From the NCBI GenBank assembly GCA_013398275.1, contig VZSE01006238.1:1-64000 (forward strand): a DNA stretch of 64,000 bases, written 5' to 3'. The notes under the pieces were generated by a model. The model was not told the DNA's origin and searched no databases. It saw only the letters and a list, made by a program, of their open reading frames with translations. The translations under genes were made by a program, and so were the position numbers. Each line of letters starts with the position of its first letter. Position 1 is the first letter of the stretch. This stretch comes from Promerops cafer. Taxonomy: Eukaryota; Chordata; Aves; Passeriformes; Nectariniidae. Positions 1 through 20,800 of the stretch are shown in pieces.

Positions 1-7654
<7,654 letters not shown>

Positions 7655-8740
7655 CGGCCTGCGGCCACCTGAGGTGCAACAATTCATTGCCAACAAAGTG
7701 CAATTTGCTCCTGTCCAGTCTGGTTGTAAATACGCTGCTGCCACCTGCCACCACCCAGCAGAGTCACGGACAGAGGGGTCGGGGCAGGTGGACACTGGGA
7801 AGGCACCGCAGGTGACAGAGGATGAGGAGAGGGTGACATGAAGATAAACCCTGCACCGGTCCTGACAGAGCTCCCTTAGCAGCCTCCACTTCCAGGGGAT
7901 CACTGAGCCAAGGGTTTCGCACCCAGCTGGTAAAACCCCACTGTCCTGTGTTTCCCAAACACCTGTATCTGGCATCAGCAGCTGCTGGAGACCTTCCCCA
8001 CACCCCCACAGCCACTGCCCGGGCGCGGGGGGCTCTGCCCGGGCAGCCCTGGCGTGGGTGAGAGCCCAGCCACAGGGAAGCCAGGGCAGGTCAGCAGGGA
8101 AGGGAGCATGGGGGGATGAGCAGGAGGGCGGCCACCTCCAGCTCCTCTGGGACCCTGAGGACGCTGCTGAGTCCTCCCCAGTCCCTGTCCAAGCCCTTCT
8201 GCCCTGGGGCAGAGCACGTGGGGCTGGAGCTGCACCTGAGCAGGCAGTAACAGTGGAGCAGAGATCGCTGGAGGTGGCCCGGAAGCTTCAATTCCCTCCC
8301 ACTGCCAGCCAGTGGCGACGGGAAGCAGCGGGGCCTTGTAGACCCCTTCTGGCACATCCGTGTGCTCCCAAGGACGGATCCGGTCCCATCCTCCCCAGCT
8401 CACGGGTCCTTCCTGGCCATCAGCTCTGCTTAAAGCTGTGCCAGAGGCTGACAGATCTTGAAACCTTCCCAAGAGTGTAACACCGTCAGCACGAGGTTAT
8501 TGGGACTCGCCAGCAGACAGCCCTGAGCATTTTGATGCCTCCTTGGACAGCACAGAATCCCCGAGAGCCTAAAAATGAGCAGGAATCCTCTGCAGCCCCA
8601 GGTGCTGCTCCGAGGCATGGCAGGGAGTGGGAAACGCATCCCCTGCCCTGCTCCAGCCCGCAGTTCTGGAAGCCCCTTCACTGTGGGACCATGGTGAATG
8701 TCCCAGGGAACTCCAGAAGTGTCCATGGCCATCTCCCACC

Positions 8741-8925
8741 ATGCACACCCACCTTCCAACTGTACACCCACCTTCCACCGTGCACACCCACCTCCCAACC
8801 TGCTCACCCACCTTCCAGCCTGCACACCCACCTTCCAACTGCACACCCACCTTCCAACTGCACACCCACCTTCCACTGTGCTCACCCACCTCCCAACTGC
8901 ACACCCCCCTCCCACTGTGCACGTC
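8741..8925. repeat. C-rich minisatellite, 19-20 bp unit
   Basis: About nine diverged copies of a unit containing CACACCCACCTTCCAACTG. On the other strand it creates a long open frame with repeated WKVG / LEGGC peptides, which explains the spurious minus-strand ORFs here. It falls inside the presumed GRID2IP 3'UTR. Confidence 0.9.
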
Positions 8926-9700
8926 CCTCTCTCCCCAAGGCCTGGCTGTCTCTCAGCTGCCGGGATTCCCCCGTGCTGCCCCTGGGATGGAGGGACAGCA
9001 TTCCACGGCAGTGCATGCCCTGCGGGGCCCTCCCGCAGCAGACCCACCGTGCGCGGCTTTGCGAGCATCCCCTCCGTGCAGAGCGCAGCCTCTGCCTTCC
9101 GAGCCCGGCCCGCCCCCGCGTCCCGCCCGCGGAGCCCGCAGCAGACGCAGCGTAGGTCACCCCTCCTCCCGGTGCCAGAGCACGGGCTCGTCCGGCAGCC
9201 TCCGCTCAAGGACACAACCACCGACCGGTGCATTACTTATGGGAGACATAACGACCCTCAAATCTCCGGGTTTTGGTATTTTTTTAAACCCTGCTGTAGA
9301 AAGTGAAGTATATTTTCACAAGTGTTCTCCGTTTATACAGCTTTAAGTGCCAGGTAGTGGGTAGCCCTGTGTTCCCAGAGGTCCAGGACAGGGCCACGCT
9401 CCCTCTGCTCCTCTTTCCCTTTTGGATGTTGCACACTGCATTCCACTGATTTTTTTTTTTTTTTAAAACATATCCAGTATTTAAATCACCAGAGGTTCTT
9501 TTGAAACTGTCCTGACAGAAGATGCTGTACATAGATTTTGCTATGTGTTGTAACTTTCTGAAATAGTTAGAACTCCAATCCCTTTGGTATTTTTATGTGA
9601 ATATTTTCAAAGAGCCAGAACTTCTGGTGATATGATTTGATAATGGGACGATGTATATTCACAGTTCGGTCTCTACCCAATGCCTATTTGCTATTCCTAA

Positions 9701-9706
9701 AATAAA
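9701..9706 (+). terminator. Polyadenylation signal AATAAA (GRID2IP)
   Basis: AATAAA sits at the end of an AT-rich 3'UTR and is followed within 30 nt by a T/G/C-rich stretch (GCCTTCTGCCTCCTGACTG). It is the first canonical signal I noticed after the delphilin stop. Confidence 0.65.
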
Positions 9707-9725
9707 GCTACTGCCTTCTGCCTCC

Positions 9726-12080
9726 TGACTGCACAGACCTCTGTCTTCTGTCCAGAATTGCTGCTGGTGATGGTGTGAGGAATTCTGCCACTTCTGCACT
9801 TGTCAATACTGGCCCCGACACCTGCAGGGTCTCACCTGGCTGGGCTGGGGCTGCTTTGGGGAAGGACCTTCCTGCACCACAGCATCCAGGCCGGAGGGAT
9901 CAAAATGAGCAGCAAATTCTTAAAATAGTATGGATTTTGAACTCCAGCCTTCAGAAGAAAACATTTAGTGAACTGTATGAGCCAGTGAATTGTTTCCCTC
10001 TGAAAAAGAATTCTTGGCTGAGGCTGAGTTTATGTCCTGGGGCGGTTTATCTCCTGTGACACTTGGAGCAGACACAGGGAGCAGCTCCCTATCAGGTGCT
10101 GTGCTTTAGCTGGTTCACAGCAGCCTGGGAGCCCGGGGAGCTCCCCGGGGGATGGAGCAGCTCCGTGCAGAGTCACCCACCGTGTCCCCTGCTGGGCACG
10201 TGCATCTCCTTCCCCAGGGACACTGAAACCACCTGCACAGGAGCCCGAGGGATGCGCTCCAGGCAGTGGGGAGCGTGGGTTAGGTGACCTCCAAGGGTCC
10301 CGTGCAGCCTGACCCATCCTGAAATTCCATTTGAAGCGCTCAAACCCCTCCTGCCCCCCAGGGACCAGCCCAGCGTGGCTGTCACAGCTCCACTGCCCAG
10401 GCTGAGCCCATAAACCAGCAGGAATGATGTCCCAGAGCCTCCTCTCACCACGTCCCACACGAACCCACACCATTCCCTGCACGCTCCCGTTTTCCGGGGC
10501 TCTGGCAAGGTTTTTGCAGGCATGAGGTAATTCCTGCCCAGAGCCGGCACCTTTGAGCCTCACACAGAATTCCTGCGTCAGCCCCGACCACGGGATCATC
10601 CTCACAGGAAAGCCTGGCCTTGGAAAGGAAATAACAACTCGGGCAGCAGCCAGGGGCAGTGCAGGGAACGCAGCCGTGGCTGCTCCTGCTCCACGGGTGC
10701 CACTTCCATCCTGGGGCACACCCCGGGAAACAGTGTCCCTGAAAATCCCAGCTCACATTCCAAACCACAGGTGATTTAGGGATTCCATCCTTTCGTGCAA
10801 GAAATAGGGGAAAATACCTCAGAGGGGAAATGAGCAGCTTGAGCACAGGCAGGGTGGATCACAGCTGGACACATTTGTACCAGGCAAAGTGGAACCACCT
10901 GGGAGCCCTCCCTGTGAGCACCTCAACTGTGGCTTGATGGGCCACGATGTCTAATTATTCTCCAGGTGCCATGAAAGGTGCCGATGGGACAAAGAAAGAT
11001 CTCAGTTTCAGGCTGGAAGGGCTGTAAGTCAGGGGAAAAAGGGGTATAGACTGGGAGGCAGCACAAGACACCTGGTGCTGCATTTGCAGCCCTCGAGGAT
11101 CTACCTTTAGGAACATTTGGGGTTTCCAAATCACAGCAGATCAAATTAATGCATCTCCAATTGCAAGATTCAAAGAGCTACAGTTATGTTCATCAGAGCT
11201 GTGACTAGGAAACAATGAGATAAAAGACAGACACCGTTTTTTCACAGAATCATCAAGTTTGCACTGGAAGGGACTTTGAAGATCATCCAACCCCACCCCT
11301 GCCTTGGGCAGGGACACCTTCCACTGTCCCAGGCTGCTCCAAGCCCTGTCCAGCCTGGCCTTGGGCACTGCCAGGGATCCAGGGGCAGCCACAGCTGCTC
11401 TGGGCACCCTGTGCCAGGGCCTCCCCACCCTCCCAGGGAAGAATTTATTCCCAATATCCCAGCTAACCCTGCCCCACAGCAGGTCACCTACAGTAAAATC
11501 CCTGTTGGCAGCTTCAAGGCTGGGACAAGGATTAGGCTTGTGAGGGCACAGTGCCCATTCTCCATCTGCCCCCCAGGCTCGTGGGTCATCTGCCCAGCAA
11601 GGGGCTTCTCAGTAGCGCTGCTGGGGCTCTGTGCACCCCAGTCCCAGGGATTTAGGAGCTGCCTCCTGCCACAGTCACTGTGCTGTGAGGTCCCTCTTCA
11701 GCATCACTCCGTGTGTGTTTTGGCCCTAATGGTTTGTCAGGGTTCTCAGACAGCTGATGCTGAAGACAAACCTCCAGCCTGTTCCTAGAGAGGGATTCGG
11801 TTCTGGGATTAACCTGCAGCCTCAGCAGCGTGTTACAGATCCCAGCCCACGGATGGAAGGCTCAGGCACAAACACAGAGACAGGACTGGCTGTCAGCTCC
11901 TCCCTGTGCCACGGGCTGTCAGCTCCAGAGGACATCAGCCCGGATTTTTTATTGTTCTGTGTCCCTTGTATAGCAGCACAGATTGCTTAAGAGAATGGCA
12001 CTCCGTGGAGTTTGACCCGGGAGCCCTGATAGTGAAAATAATGCACTTCTCACCAGAGCCACGGGAGACCAAAAGAGTAA
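9726..12080. other. Intergenic region between GRID2IP and SLC5A11
   Basis: No exon with a recognisable protein was found on either strand. The only identified content is one CR1 fragment. The remaining open frames are GC-driven and lack conserved motifs. Confidence 0.6.
11244..11483 (-). mobile_element. CR1 LINE 3' end, antisense
   Basis: It starts CACAGAATCATCAAG and continues through CTGGAAGGGACTTTGAAG, CAGGGACACCTTCCACTG and CCCTCCCAGGGAAGAA, the reverse complement of the CR1 3' region. No coding capacity. Confidence 0.9.
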
Positions 12081-12084
12081 CTTC

Positions 12085-12120
12085 GGTCAATTAGTTTAAC
12101 TTTGACTATAAATATTCCTT
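12085..12120 (+). promoter_or_regulatory. Candidate TATA promoter of SLC5A11
   Basis: TATAAATA at 12107-12114 lies about 35 nt upstream of a proposed first non-coding exon. Immediately before it is GGTCAATTAGTTTAACTTTG, which resembles an imperfect HNF1 palindrome followed by an HNF4-like CAAAGT half-site on the other strand. SLC5 family renal and intestinal genes are known HNF1 targets, so this is suggestive, but the matches are imperfect and the start site is inferred. Confidence 0.4.
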
Positions 12121-12139
12121 CTCATTCCTTGTGACCCTG

Positions 12140-12253
12140 TTAACAGCTCCGCTGGCAAACCCCGATTCTCTGGCAATATTTAAGCTGCCTGTCAGTTGGC
12201 AGAGCCCTGCTGGTGCCCGGCGCGGGGAGCAGAATAAGACCCAGCTGAGCGCA
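12140..12253 (+). other. SLC5A11: Candidate 5' non-coding exon 1 of SLC5A11
   Basis: A stretch downstream of the TATA-like box ends at GAGCGCA|GTAAGTT, a strong donor. It contains no ATG. The left edge is only estimated from the TATA position. Confidence 0.4.
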
Positions 12254-12970
12254 GTAAGTTCCCTTTCAGCTTCTACCTCGAGTCGGGAGCTCCGTCGGGT
12301 TCGGGGCTCTGCTGGGCTGCTCTGGGCCCCGGCGAGCCGTGGTGGCTGGAGGAGGTGGATGGACCTGGGAATGCTTTAAAAAATCCCCTGAGGAGGCATT
12401 TAGAGCGCTGCGGTCCCGCCGGGTTACTCGAGAGCCACGTGGGCTGCGCCCCCGGCGCTGCTGATACAGGGCCGGCTTCAGCAGCTTCATTCCCATGCCA
12501 CGGATGTTCCTTCCTCACAATCTCTGGCGAGGAAAGCGCCGCCGCCTGTGCCAGGCACCGGGGGACAGCGGGCTGTGAGCTGAATTCACAAAACGGGCAA
12601 AATTTCCACTGGGCCGCGGCGGAGTCGGGATCTGGGAATCTGCGGCGTTTTCCTGCCCCGGGCGGAGCCGGAGCGGCACCTGCGGCAGCCCGGGAATGTC
12701 CCTGCAGGGCATCGCCTTCCCTCCCTTGGCCGCGGGCACAGCAGGTGCTGCAGGGCTGTCCCCCGGTCCGCACACCTGTCGGAGGGACAGACACGCAGAC
12801 ACAGCCCCGTCCCGCCGCGGGGCTGAGCCGCGCTGGGAGCCGAGGAGGGCTCGGGTCATCCCTGCGGGTCCCTCCCAGCTCGGGAGATTCCCTGGTTCTG
12901 CGGTTCTGTGGCCCTGCTCCGCGGGTCCTGAAGGTGGAAAGCGTCCCGGGATGGAAGGGAACGGCGGTGC
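12220..12970. promoter_or_regulatory. CpG-rich block at the SLC5A11 5' end
   Basis: Many CpG dinucleotides cluster here (GCCGCCGCC, GGCCGCGGCGG, CCGGGCGGAGCCGG) over and just downstream of the proposed first exon, unlike the flanks. It probably marks the promoter and proximal intron. No protein-coding exon was recognised. Confidence 0.5.
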
Positions 12971-13050
12971 CAGGGGGCAGCTGGAGGTGTGGGAGCGGGG
13001 TGAGCAGCTTCCCCAGGCTGACATACCAAACCCTGTTTTTCCTTTCCTAG

Positions 13051-13112
13051 TTAGAGGTTAAGCGTGCCAGTAAAAACTCAGCAGCAGCCAAGACACATTG
13101 GCCCTTAAAGAG
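13051..13112 (+). other. SLC5A11: Candidate 5' non-coding exon 2 of SLC5A11
   Basis: A 62-nt segment bounded by a strong acceptor (TTTTTCCTTTCCTAG|) and a strong donor (AAAGAG|GTAAGA). It has no ATG, so splicing to the exon starting at 14771 would leave the SLC5A11 start codon as the first AUG. Confidence 0.5.
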
Positions 13113-14770
13113 GTAAGAGAGCAGTGGTCTGCTCATCAGTGCCCTGCATCCCTGCCAGGAGGGAGCTCACGGGGGATCCAGGGGTTTTATAAAGCATTGA
13201 AAGGCTCTGCCGAGGAGCTGAGTGTCCCCAGTCCCAGCCTGGTGCTGGGACCACTGCCCTCAGCCAGATCATGGCTCTCTACCAACCCTGGCACTCGTGC
13301 TGGGGGCTGCAGGGCCAGGATACAGCTCCCAGCTGTGGGAAGCAGGTGCTGGGATGGTTCCTGCCACGGGGAACTCCTTATTTATTGCCCAACCTTTGGT
13401 AAATGATGAGCCCAGCGGTGCTGCAGGACACGGGGCAGGCCCTGCCCTCCTCAGCACTCCAGCACCTCCACCCTGCAGCTCCTCCACTCTGCTGCTCCCC
13501 TGCACCCACCGGGGCAGGAGCACGGCCGGTCCCGCTCTGGGCAAGTCCTCGGGGCACAGGTGAGCTGAGGGCAGGCTCAGCTGCAGCTCCACTCCTGGAC
13601 AAAGGGTGCTGTGAAAGCCCTGGGACAGGAGGCTGCCCCGGCCCGGCTTTGCTGCCCTCAGCTCAGAGGAAGAACTTGTCCGGCCGCTTGTCACCTGAGC
13701 GTCCGTGCCGGCTGTCCCAGCGCCCCTCGCCACACCTTCTGCAGCCCTTTGGCAGGGGACAGCCTATAAGTGTCCCCTCACAAGCACAAGAGAGGCCGAG
13801 GGAGCCGGCCAGACGGGCAGCAAGGGACCAGCAGACACCTGGCACGGGCGTGCGGTGACACCGGGGCTGGCCCGAGGCTGGGGACTGCTCCTGCCTGGGG
13901 GAACCCTCCCCTCGGCTCAGCAGGGTAAGAGGAACAATCCCAAACCTGCTCCGTGTGATCTGAGGGTTCCCTGGGGACCGACTGCAGCCACTGCTGAACC
14001 AGGGACTGCCCGAGGTGGCCTCGGCTGCCACTCACCTCCTGTCCCGCTCTCGAAGCGGGGCTGAGCTGAGGGAAGGAGCAGATGGGAAGGAACTGCATTC
14101 ATTCAAACACCTGACCAACCTCCCGGCCTGGACTTTACCCTGCCCCTTCTGCCAAGAGGCAGCAGCACGGGATGCTCCAGGGAGCCCTTCCAGGGATCCT
14201 ACAGTGATGCCACACCTCACCATCAGGCATTTCTGGAGAAGAAAATGGGTTTTTTATTCCTTGGTGACACGCTGCCAGTCCCTGTTCCTGATAAGGAGCA
14301 GGGGACAGCTCCCTGGCTCAGGAGGAGACCCAAGTGCTCTGCACAGGGCTCGAGCTCTTGCTGTGGCAAAGGAGGAAAATGCCAGCACTGCCAGGGCTGT
14401 TCATGTGCCACCACAATCTGCTGGCTTGTGAGGGACACGCTCCTGGCAGCAGCAGCTCCTCACTGGGGCCAGTCCTGGGACCCTCAGGCTGTAACCCCCA
14501 GCTCTGCCCCTTCCCTCTGCCTGTTCCAGCTGTTTTCACCTTCTCTCTAATGCACCCATTTCTCACCAGTTAGAAAATCACACAAGAAATCCACCAACCC
14601 ACCTGGCCTGCCCGCTGCCAGCATCTCCACATGACAGCAAGGGTGTCGTGGACGAGGGCAGGTGACAGAGACAGGAGCTCTGGCAGAGCAGCACCTCAGG
14701 ACCCGCAATCCTCAAAGAGCAGTTCCCACCTCCCCGGGCTTTCCCTGGCCATCCACCCCTCCTTTCACAG

Positions 14771-14806
14771 GTGTGTGCAGCAGGACAGAGGAGTGCTCAG
14801 CCCGCC
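14771..14806 (+). other. SLC5A11: 5'UTR part of the SLC5A11 start-codon exon
   Basis: An acceptor (CTCCTTTCACAG|GTGTG) opens an exon that reaches the start codon after 36 nt without another ATG. The start context GCCATGG is a strong Kozak match. Confidence 0.65.
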
Positions 14807-17800
14807 ATGGACCCCACCAGCGTGCCCCCGGCCTCTGTGACCCCCTCGTGGGACGTGTTCCCCCAGCAGATGCTGGAGCCCGTGGACATCGCTGTGCTCG
14901 TGCTCTATTTCCTCTTCGTCCTCGCCGTGGGGCTCTGGGTGAGCAGACTCTTGTTAAAATCTTCACATGTGCCCTGTATGCTGAAAATGGGGCTGCCTTG
15001 GCCTCAGGTTGGTTTGCTTTGGCCAGAATCGGGCTGCTTTTCGCTGGACTCAACTGAACAAGTGGAGGGGGGAGTTTACAGGTCCTTCTCCTCTCCTCAG
15101 CCTGGGACGTGTCCTCACTGTCCCTGGGGAGGGCTGCCCTGGCCTGTCTGAGCCAAGGTTTTGAGAACCAGTGTGAGGAAGAGGCTGTCTGAGTACAAAC
15201 TATTGCTAACAATGATGTTGTGTTCATCCAGGAAGGAATTGCTGTCCTATAAATCACCTGTGCTTGTCCACAGGGGTCCTGACAGCAGATTCCTTAAATT
15301 ATTAACATTGTCTATATATAATTAAGGCAGAAGGACATACTTTGGCATGGCTTTTGTGACAGCAAAAGCACAGCCTGGCTGTCAGGAGGCAGAGAGGAAT
15401 AGCTGCTCCCTTTGGACGTGGTGCACAGCTCTCAGTGTTGCAGGGATGGTCTCTGGGGCAGGGGAGCCCACGAGCCACACGTGCAATGCCCAGCATTCCT
15501 CCTGAGGGCTCCTCATACCCAGGGATCCTGCAGCTCTTGCCCAAACCTGCTTGCCCTCCTTTCTGGCCGGGAGTGATGGAGTTTGCTCATTACACAGAAC
15601 ATTCCATCAGGGCGCCGAGCCGATGGAAAACTCCGTGTGTCCCTCAGGGCGCAGCCCTCAGCCCCCAGGATTTCCCAGCAGCACGTGTCCCTGAGGAAAA
15701 CCCTTCTCCTCCACCTGATGGCAGCTCAGGGTCTCTGCTGGGGGAGTGCCCGGGGGCAGCCCTGAGCCCTGTCCCCTCTCTGTGCCCGCAGTCCATGTGG
15801 AAGACGCAGCGCAGCACCGTCAAAGGCTATTTCCTCGCCGGGGGACAGATGGTCTGGTGGCCTGTGAGTAGCCCTGTCCCCCCTGCCCACAGCCCTGCAC
15901 TGCAGCCACACTGACCAGCACTTCTCCTCGGGCACAGCCCGCTTCTCCAAACAGGAATACACAAACCAAGGTTGCTCCTGTGTTTTCATATTGGCTTTTT
16001 CCCCCGGATTTGAGAGTGCAGGGTGAGGCCCAGCCCAATGCCTCACAAAAGCTGGCTGCCTCTGGAGATTTCCAGAATTCCCTGTCCCCACCAGGAACAC
16101 AGCTTTGTGCTGAGCCTGTGCTGGCTCGGGTGTCTCATCTGGGCTGGGCTGGTCCCTCAGGAGGTGCTGATGCCAGAACCTGACATTTCTACCTGTTCCC
16201 CCCACCTCCTCTGCTCACCCGAAGAGATTGGATGCTTTGGGAGCAGGATGGTCCCGAACACGGCAGCAAATTGGCAGTGAAGGGTGAAAGAAGCTGGAGA
16301 GAGGTGCCAAGGCCACTGAACTGTAGGGAAAAGAAGAAGGTGGCAGAGGCTGACAAGGATTCCGTGTGCCCTGCAGTGGGAGCAGCTTCCCTGTGCTCCC
16401 GCCAGGCTCGGAGCGATGCGCTGTGCCCGGCCAGACCCGACTTCTCCCTTCCCCCAGGTGGGCGCATCCCTCTTTGCCAGCAACGTGGGCAGCGGGCACT
16501 TCATCGGCCTGGCGGGCTCGGGAGCTGCCTCGGGAATCGCTGCCACAGCCTACGAGTGGAACGTGAGTCCCCCGGCGCTGCGGGCTCGGCTCCGCACCGT
16601 GCTGCTGCGCTGGAGGCGCGCAGCTGCTGGATGCCTGTCCCAGCCCGCAGCAGCGCTCTGACCGTCCCTTCCCCTCCCTTTTCCCTGCGCAGGGGATGTT
16701 CTGCGTCCTGGTGCTGGCCTGGCTCTTCCTGCCCATCTACATCGCCTCGGGGGTAGGTGTGGGCTGTGTCCGCGGGCCGCGGAGGGATTAACCCCCTCCG
16801 GCTGCTCCTGCAGAGCCCGGCGCTGTCCCGTGGCTGCCTGGGGGTCCCAGAGCTGCTGGCAGGGGGCTCGCATTGCTCCCGACCCCCTGGCAAGGGGCTG
16901 AGTCGCTCCGTGACCCGAGGAGGGGGATGGACACTCGTGGGTTATGGAGAGCCCTGTGCCAGCATCGCGGCAGAGACCAAAACCAGCCCAGAGCAGCCCC
17001 CAGGGCCCTCCTGCTCCTGCCCCGCTGCAAACACCCCCACAGCTCCATGGGGACCCCCTGGCAGCTCTGGGAATGAGCCAGGGAATGTCCCACCTTCCCT
17101 CACTCCGTGTCTCTCCGTAGGTTACAACCATGCCCGAGTATTTGCAGAGACGTTTTGGAGGCAAAAGAATTCAGATATTCCTGGCCATTCTCTACTTGTT
17201 CATCTACATCTTCACCAAAATATCTGTAAGTAGAAAAAAAAAAAAAAAGGATGAGCAGAGAAGGTTTGTGATCAAAACACCCAAGAAAGAGAGACTGTAT
17301 TTTTTAAAAAATCTACACAAGAAGGAGTAGCTTCTCTTTTTTTGGCTCATTTAGCACCTGAGAGCTTGTCAGAGCAGGAGGGAAAGCTCGTGTGGGTGCC
17401 CTCAGCAACAGTCCATGGGGAGGTGGGGCTGTGAGGGTGGATGTGGTGGTGGTTAGATTTTGCACCCCGGCAGCTCCTCCAGTTTCTCCCCTTTGCACGT
17501 TTACTGCCTGTGCAGACACCAGGTGCTGTTGTGGCAGGATGGAGGAGCTGGGGCAGGGTTAGAAGAAAAGTCTCCATTCCTTTATTGCACCTGTTTGAAT
17601 AAATAACCGAATCAAGCCTTGCACAGCAGCTCGGTGGCTGTTCATTAACTGCCAGCCAGGGCACGGACCCGTGCAAACAGACAGATCCCTGCTGGGGCTT
17701 TTCCTGCACACGGAGGGCCAGGGTGGGACACGGTGTCTGACCCTGCCTCTGAACCTCCCCAAGCTTTTGACAAAGGCTTGGAGTGCCAGGACACAGGGAG

Positions 17801-20800
17801 TGGCTTCCCACTGCCAGAGGGCAGGGATGGATGGGGTATTGAGCAGGAATTGTTCCCTGGGAGAGGTGTTGGCCCCTCCAACCCAAAGCACTCCAGGACT
17901 GGAAGGAATGGATGTGAGTCCCGGGGTTCAGATGGCACCGATGGGGAAGGCTCAGCTTCCCCTCTAGACTGAATGGAATGAATCCATTTCCATCAGATGG
18001 AGTCTCTGATAGTGCAGCTCCTGTGTTCAGGGTGCTTTTACCCTCTCTGGCCTCCCTTGGCCCGTCCTGAAGCTCTCCTAACCCACAGCATTTTCACCTG
18101 GCTGCAGAGCTGGTTGGGCAGGGCTGGGCCCAGCCCTGGGGACACTTTTCCTGCTGATCACCCTGTCCCCATGGCATCAGGGACAACTCCCGGGGGGAGC
18201 TGGGGCTGTGGCAGCTGGGGAGCGGGGGGGTTTGCAGGGCAGATTCCCCAGCCCCTGCCCAGCCCAGCCCCGAGCTGGGGCTGCAGGGGGATGTGCTGTG
18301 GGGGACCCGGGCCATGTCCAAACCAGGCTGGTCCCAGTAAAGGGGCTGGTTTGGTGGGCTACGTGTGCACACTGGAGGGGCTGGGTGGTGCTGTCCCTGC
18401 AGTGTGTGACTGTGCTGTCCTGCAGGTGGACATGTACGCCGGGGCCCTGTTCATCCAGCAGGCCTTGCACTGGGACCTGTACATCGCCGTGGCCGGGCTG
18501 CTGGCCATCACTGCCGTGTACACCGTGTCCGGTGAGTGCTGGGACTGACCAGCACTGCCCTGCCCCTGTCACTGCCCCTGTCACTGCCCCGTCACTGCCC
18601 TGCCCCTGACCAGCACTGACCCTGTCACTGACCCGTTACTGCCCTGCCCCACCCTGCCCATACCTGCCCCTGACCACCACTGCCCCTGACTGCCCCAGAC
18701 CCTACACTGACCTGTCCAGTCAGCTGAGACATTCAAGTGTCCAGGGCCAGGCTGGACGGGGCTTGGAGCAGCCTGGGACAGCGGAAGGTGTCCCTGCCAT
18801 GGCAGGGGTGGCACTGGATGGGGTTTAGGGTCCCTTTGAACCCCAGCCATGCCAGGTCTCCATGGTTCATGCCATGCACTGTGTCCTGCCCCACAGCAGC
18901 CTGGCTTTGCCATGAGTGCGGATATTGGGGTGGGAAAGCAAGTGGAAACTCACCTCTTTAGAAAACATTTCCAGATGAGGGTAAGTGAACCCTCCTCAGA
19001 CGCCACCCGAGCGGGGAGCAGGTCAGCTCTGCCTGAAGGAGAAGCTCTGCCAGGGCATTTTCAGGGTACATTTCCCCTGTGTTCCTGGGGCTCTCCGGAG
19101 GTGTGAGGGATTTCCAGCACACTGAGCCGTGTAATGCGGAAAGACTCCAGGCTTGGATGCCCTTTCAGGGCTTAGGAGTGGCCAAATGGAAAACAGCCAC
19201 ACAGAAATCCCAAACAAATAAAGGTTATTCCTTTCCCACTGCTCACCCCCAGTGATGTAAAATCACAACCCCTTTTTTTTCCTCCTCCTTTTTTCAGCTT
19301 GAGCTTTGTTTTAGAGCTTTTCCATGTATTTCCCGTAGAACTACTTCTGCTTTTTGCTTATAGTGACAAAATGGTGACTCATGATGACTCAAATCCTGAG
19401 AAATTCCAAAGTGTCATTGGCCAAAGTTCCCCCCAGCATGGACAGAACCCCCCAGCCAGGCTCAGGGCTCGGCTTGTGCTGCTGGGCAAGAACCTGTGCA
19501 AAGTGTGAAGTGCTCTGACAGAACAAACCCAGTTCATCCCAGTCTGTGCCTCTCTGCTCTCCCAGGTGGCCTGGCAGCCGTGATCTACACTGATGCCCTG
19601 CAGACCCTCATCATGCTCATCGGGGCCGTGTCCCTCATGGTCTTCAGTGAGTGTTTTCCTGGGGGCTTGTTGTTTACACTATGACAGAAGCCTCATCAAG
19701 TTAAAGATTCGGGAGAAATCCTTCCCTGGGAGGGTGGGCAGGCCCTGGCACAGGTGCCCAGAGCAGCTGGGGCTGCCCCTGGATCCCTGGCAGTGCCCAA
19801 GGCCAGGCTGGACAGGGCTTGGAGCAGCCTGGGAGAGTGGAAGGTGTCCCTGCCAGGGCAGGGGTGGGGTTGGTTGGGCTTTAAGGTCCCTCCCAACCCA
19901 AACCATCCCAGGATTCTGTGGTTCCATAGGGGAGGCAGCACCTGCTCCAGCCAGCAGTGAGTGTCTCCCCAGCCTCCCCAGCCCAGTGTGAGGATCAAGA
20001 GCTTCTGATTTTTAAGGAATACTTGTGGAGCATCACCCACAGTGGCCCAGAGACTGGAATCAGAGTCCTGACCTGGAGGGATGCAGTAACAGCTTCTCAT
20101 GACCCATTTCAGGTTTTATTGAAGTTGGTGGCCTTGAAGGTTTACAGGCAAAATACTTTGATGCCATTCCCAGCATCCGCAAGGAGAACAGCAGCTGTGG
20201 CTTGCCCAGGGAAGATGCTTTCCACATTTTCCGAGACCCTGTGAGCTCTGACCTGCCCTGGCCAGGAGTCTTGGTGGGAATGACCATCCCATCCCTGTGG
20301 TACTGGTGCACAGATCAGGTGGGTCACTGCTTGTTCCTGTGGTTGGCTGAATCCAATTACAAACCTGGGGGTTGCGACCTCACCTGGACTGATTTTCTGA
20401 GGGGTGCCATCAGTAAAATCTTATTTTACCATCAGCAAAATCAGATGGTTAAGTCCTAAAGAAGGAAATCTTGATATGCACAACTAAATATTAGTAATCA
20501 TCTCCATGGAAAAAGGGGTAAGAATGTGTTTGTGTGTCAATCCCAGTCTATAAAGAAGTCTTCTGTTTGTCTGTTTGCTTTTTAACTTAATCCTTTCATT
20601 CCCCATGAACCACCTGTGAATTTCTTCTTCCACCTTTCCCAGGGTCTGGCTCCCATCCCTCCCAGTGACACCATCAGAGCCAGGGACCCGAAGCCCTAAA
20701 ACACCTCCTGCTGCTCCAGTTGTGCTTTCTTGCTCTCTTACTTAACTCTGCCCATTTCAGGCTCTGTCCTGCTCCTTGGCCAGGCTTCTCCTCAGGGTCA

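Larger units (their letters stand above)
7655..9725 (+). other. GRID2IP: GRID2IP 3' untranslated region
   Basis: No exon with conserved coding potential follows the stop codon, and composition falls to AT-rich over the last 450 bp, ending at an AATAAA. The region holds a C-rich minisatellite (8741-8925). The ~2 kb length is an inference from the first convincing poly(A) signal; an earlier end is possible. Confidence 0.6.

Noticed and set aside
8430..9233. 267-residue minus-strand open frame with repeated WKVG/EGGC peptides
   Set aside because: The repeats are the translation of a minisatellite in the GRID2IP 3'UTR; there is no other support for coding.
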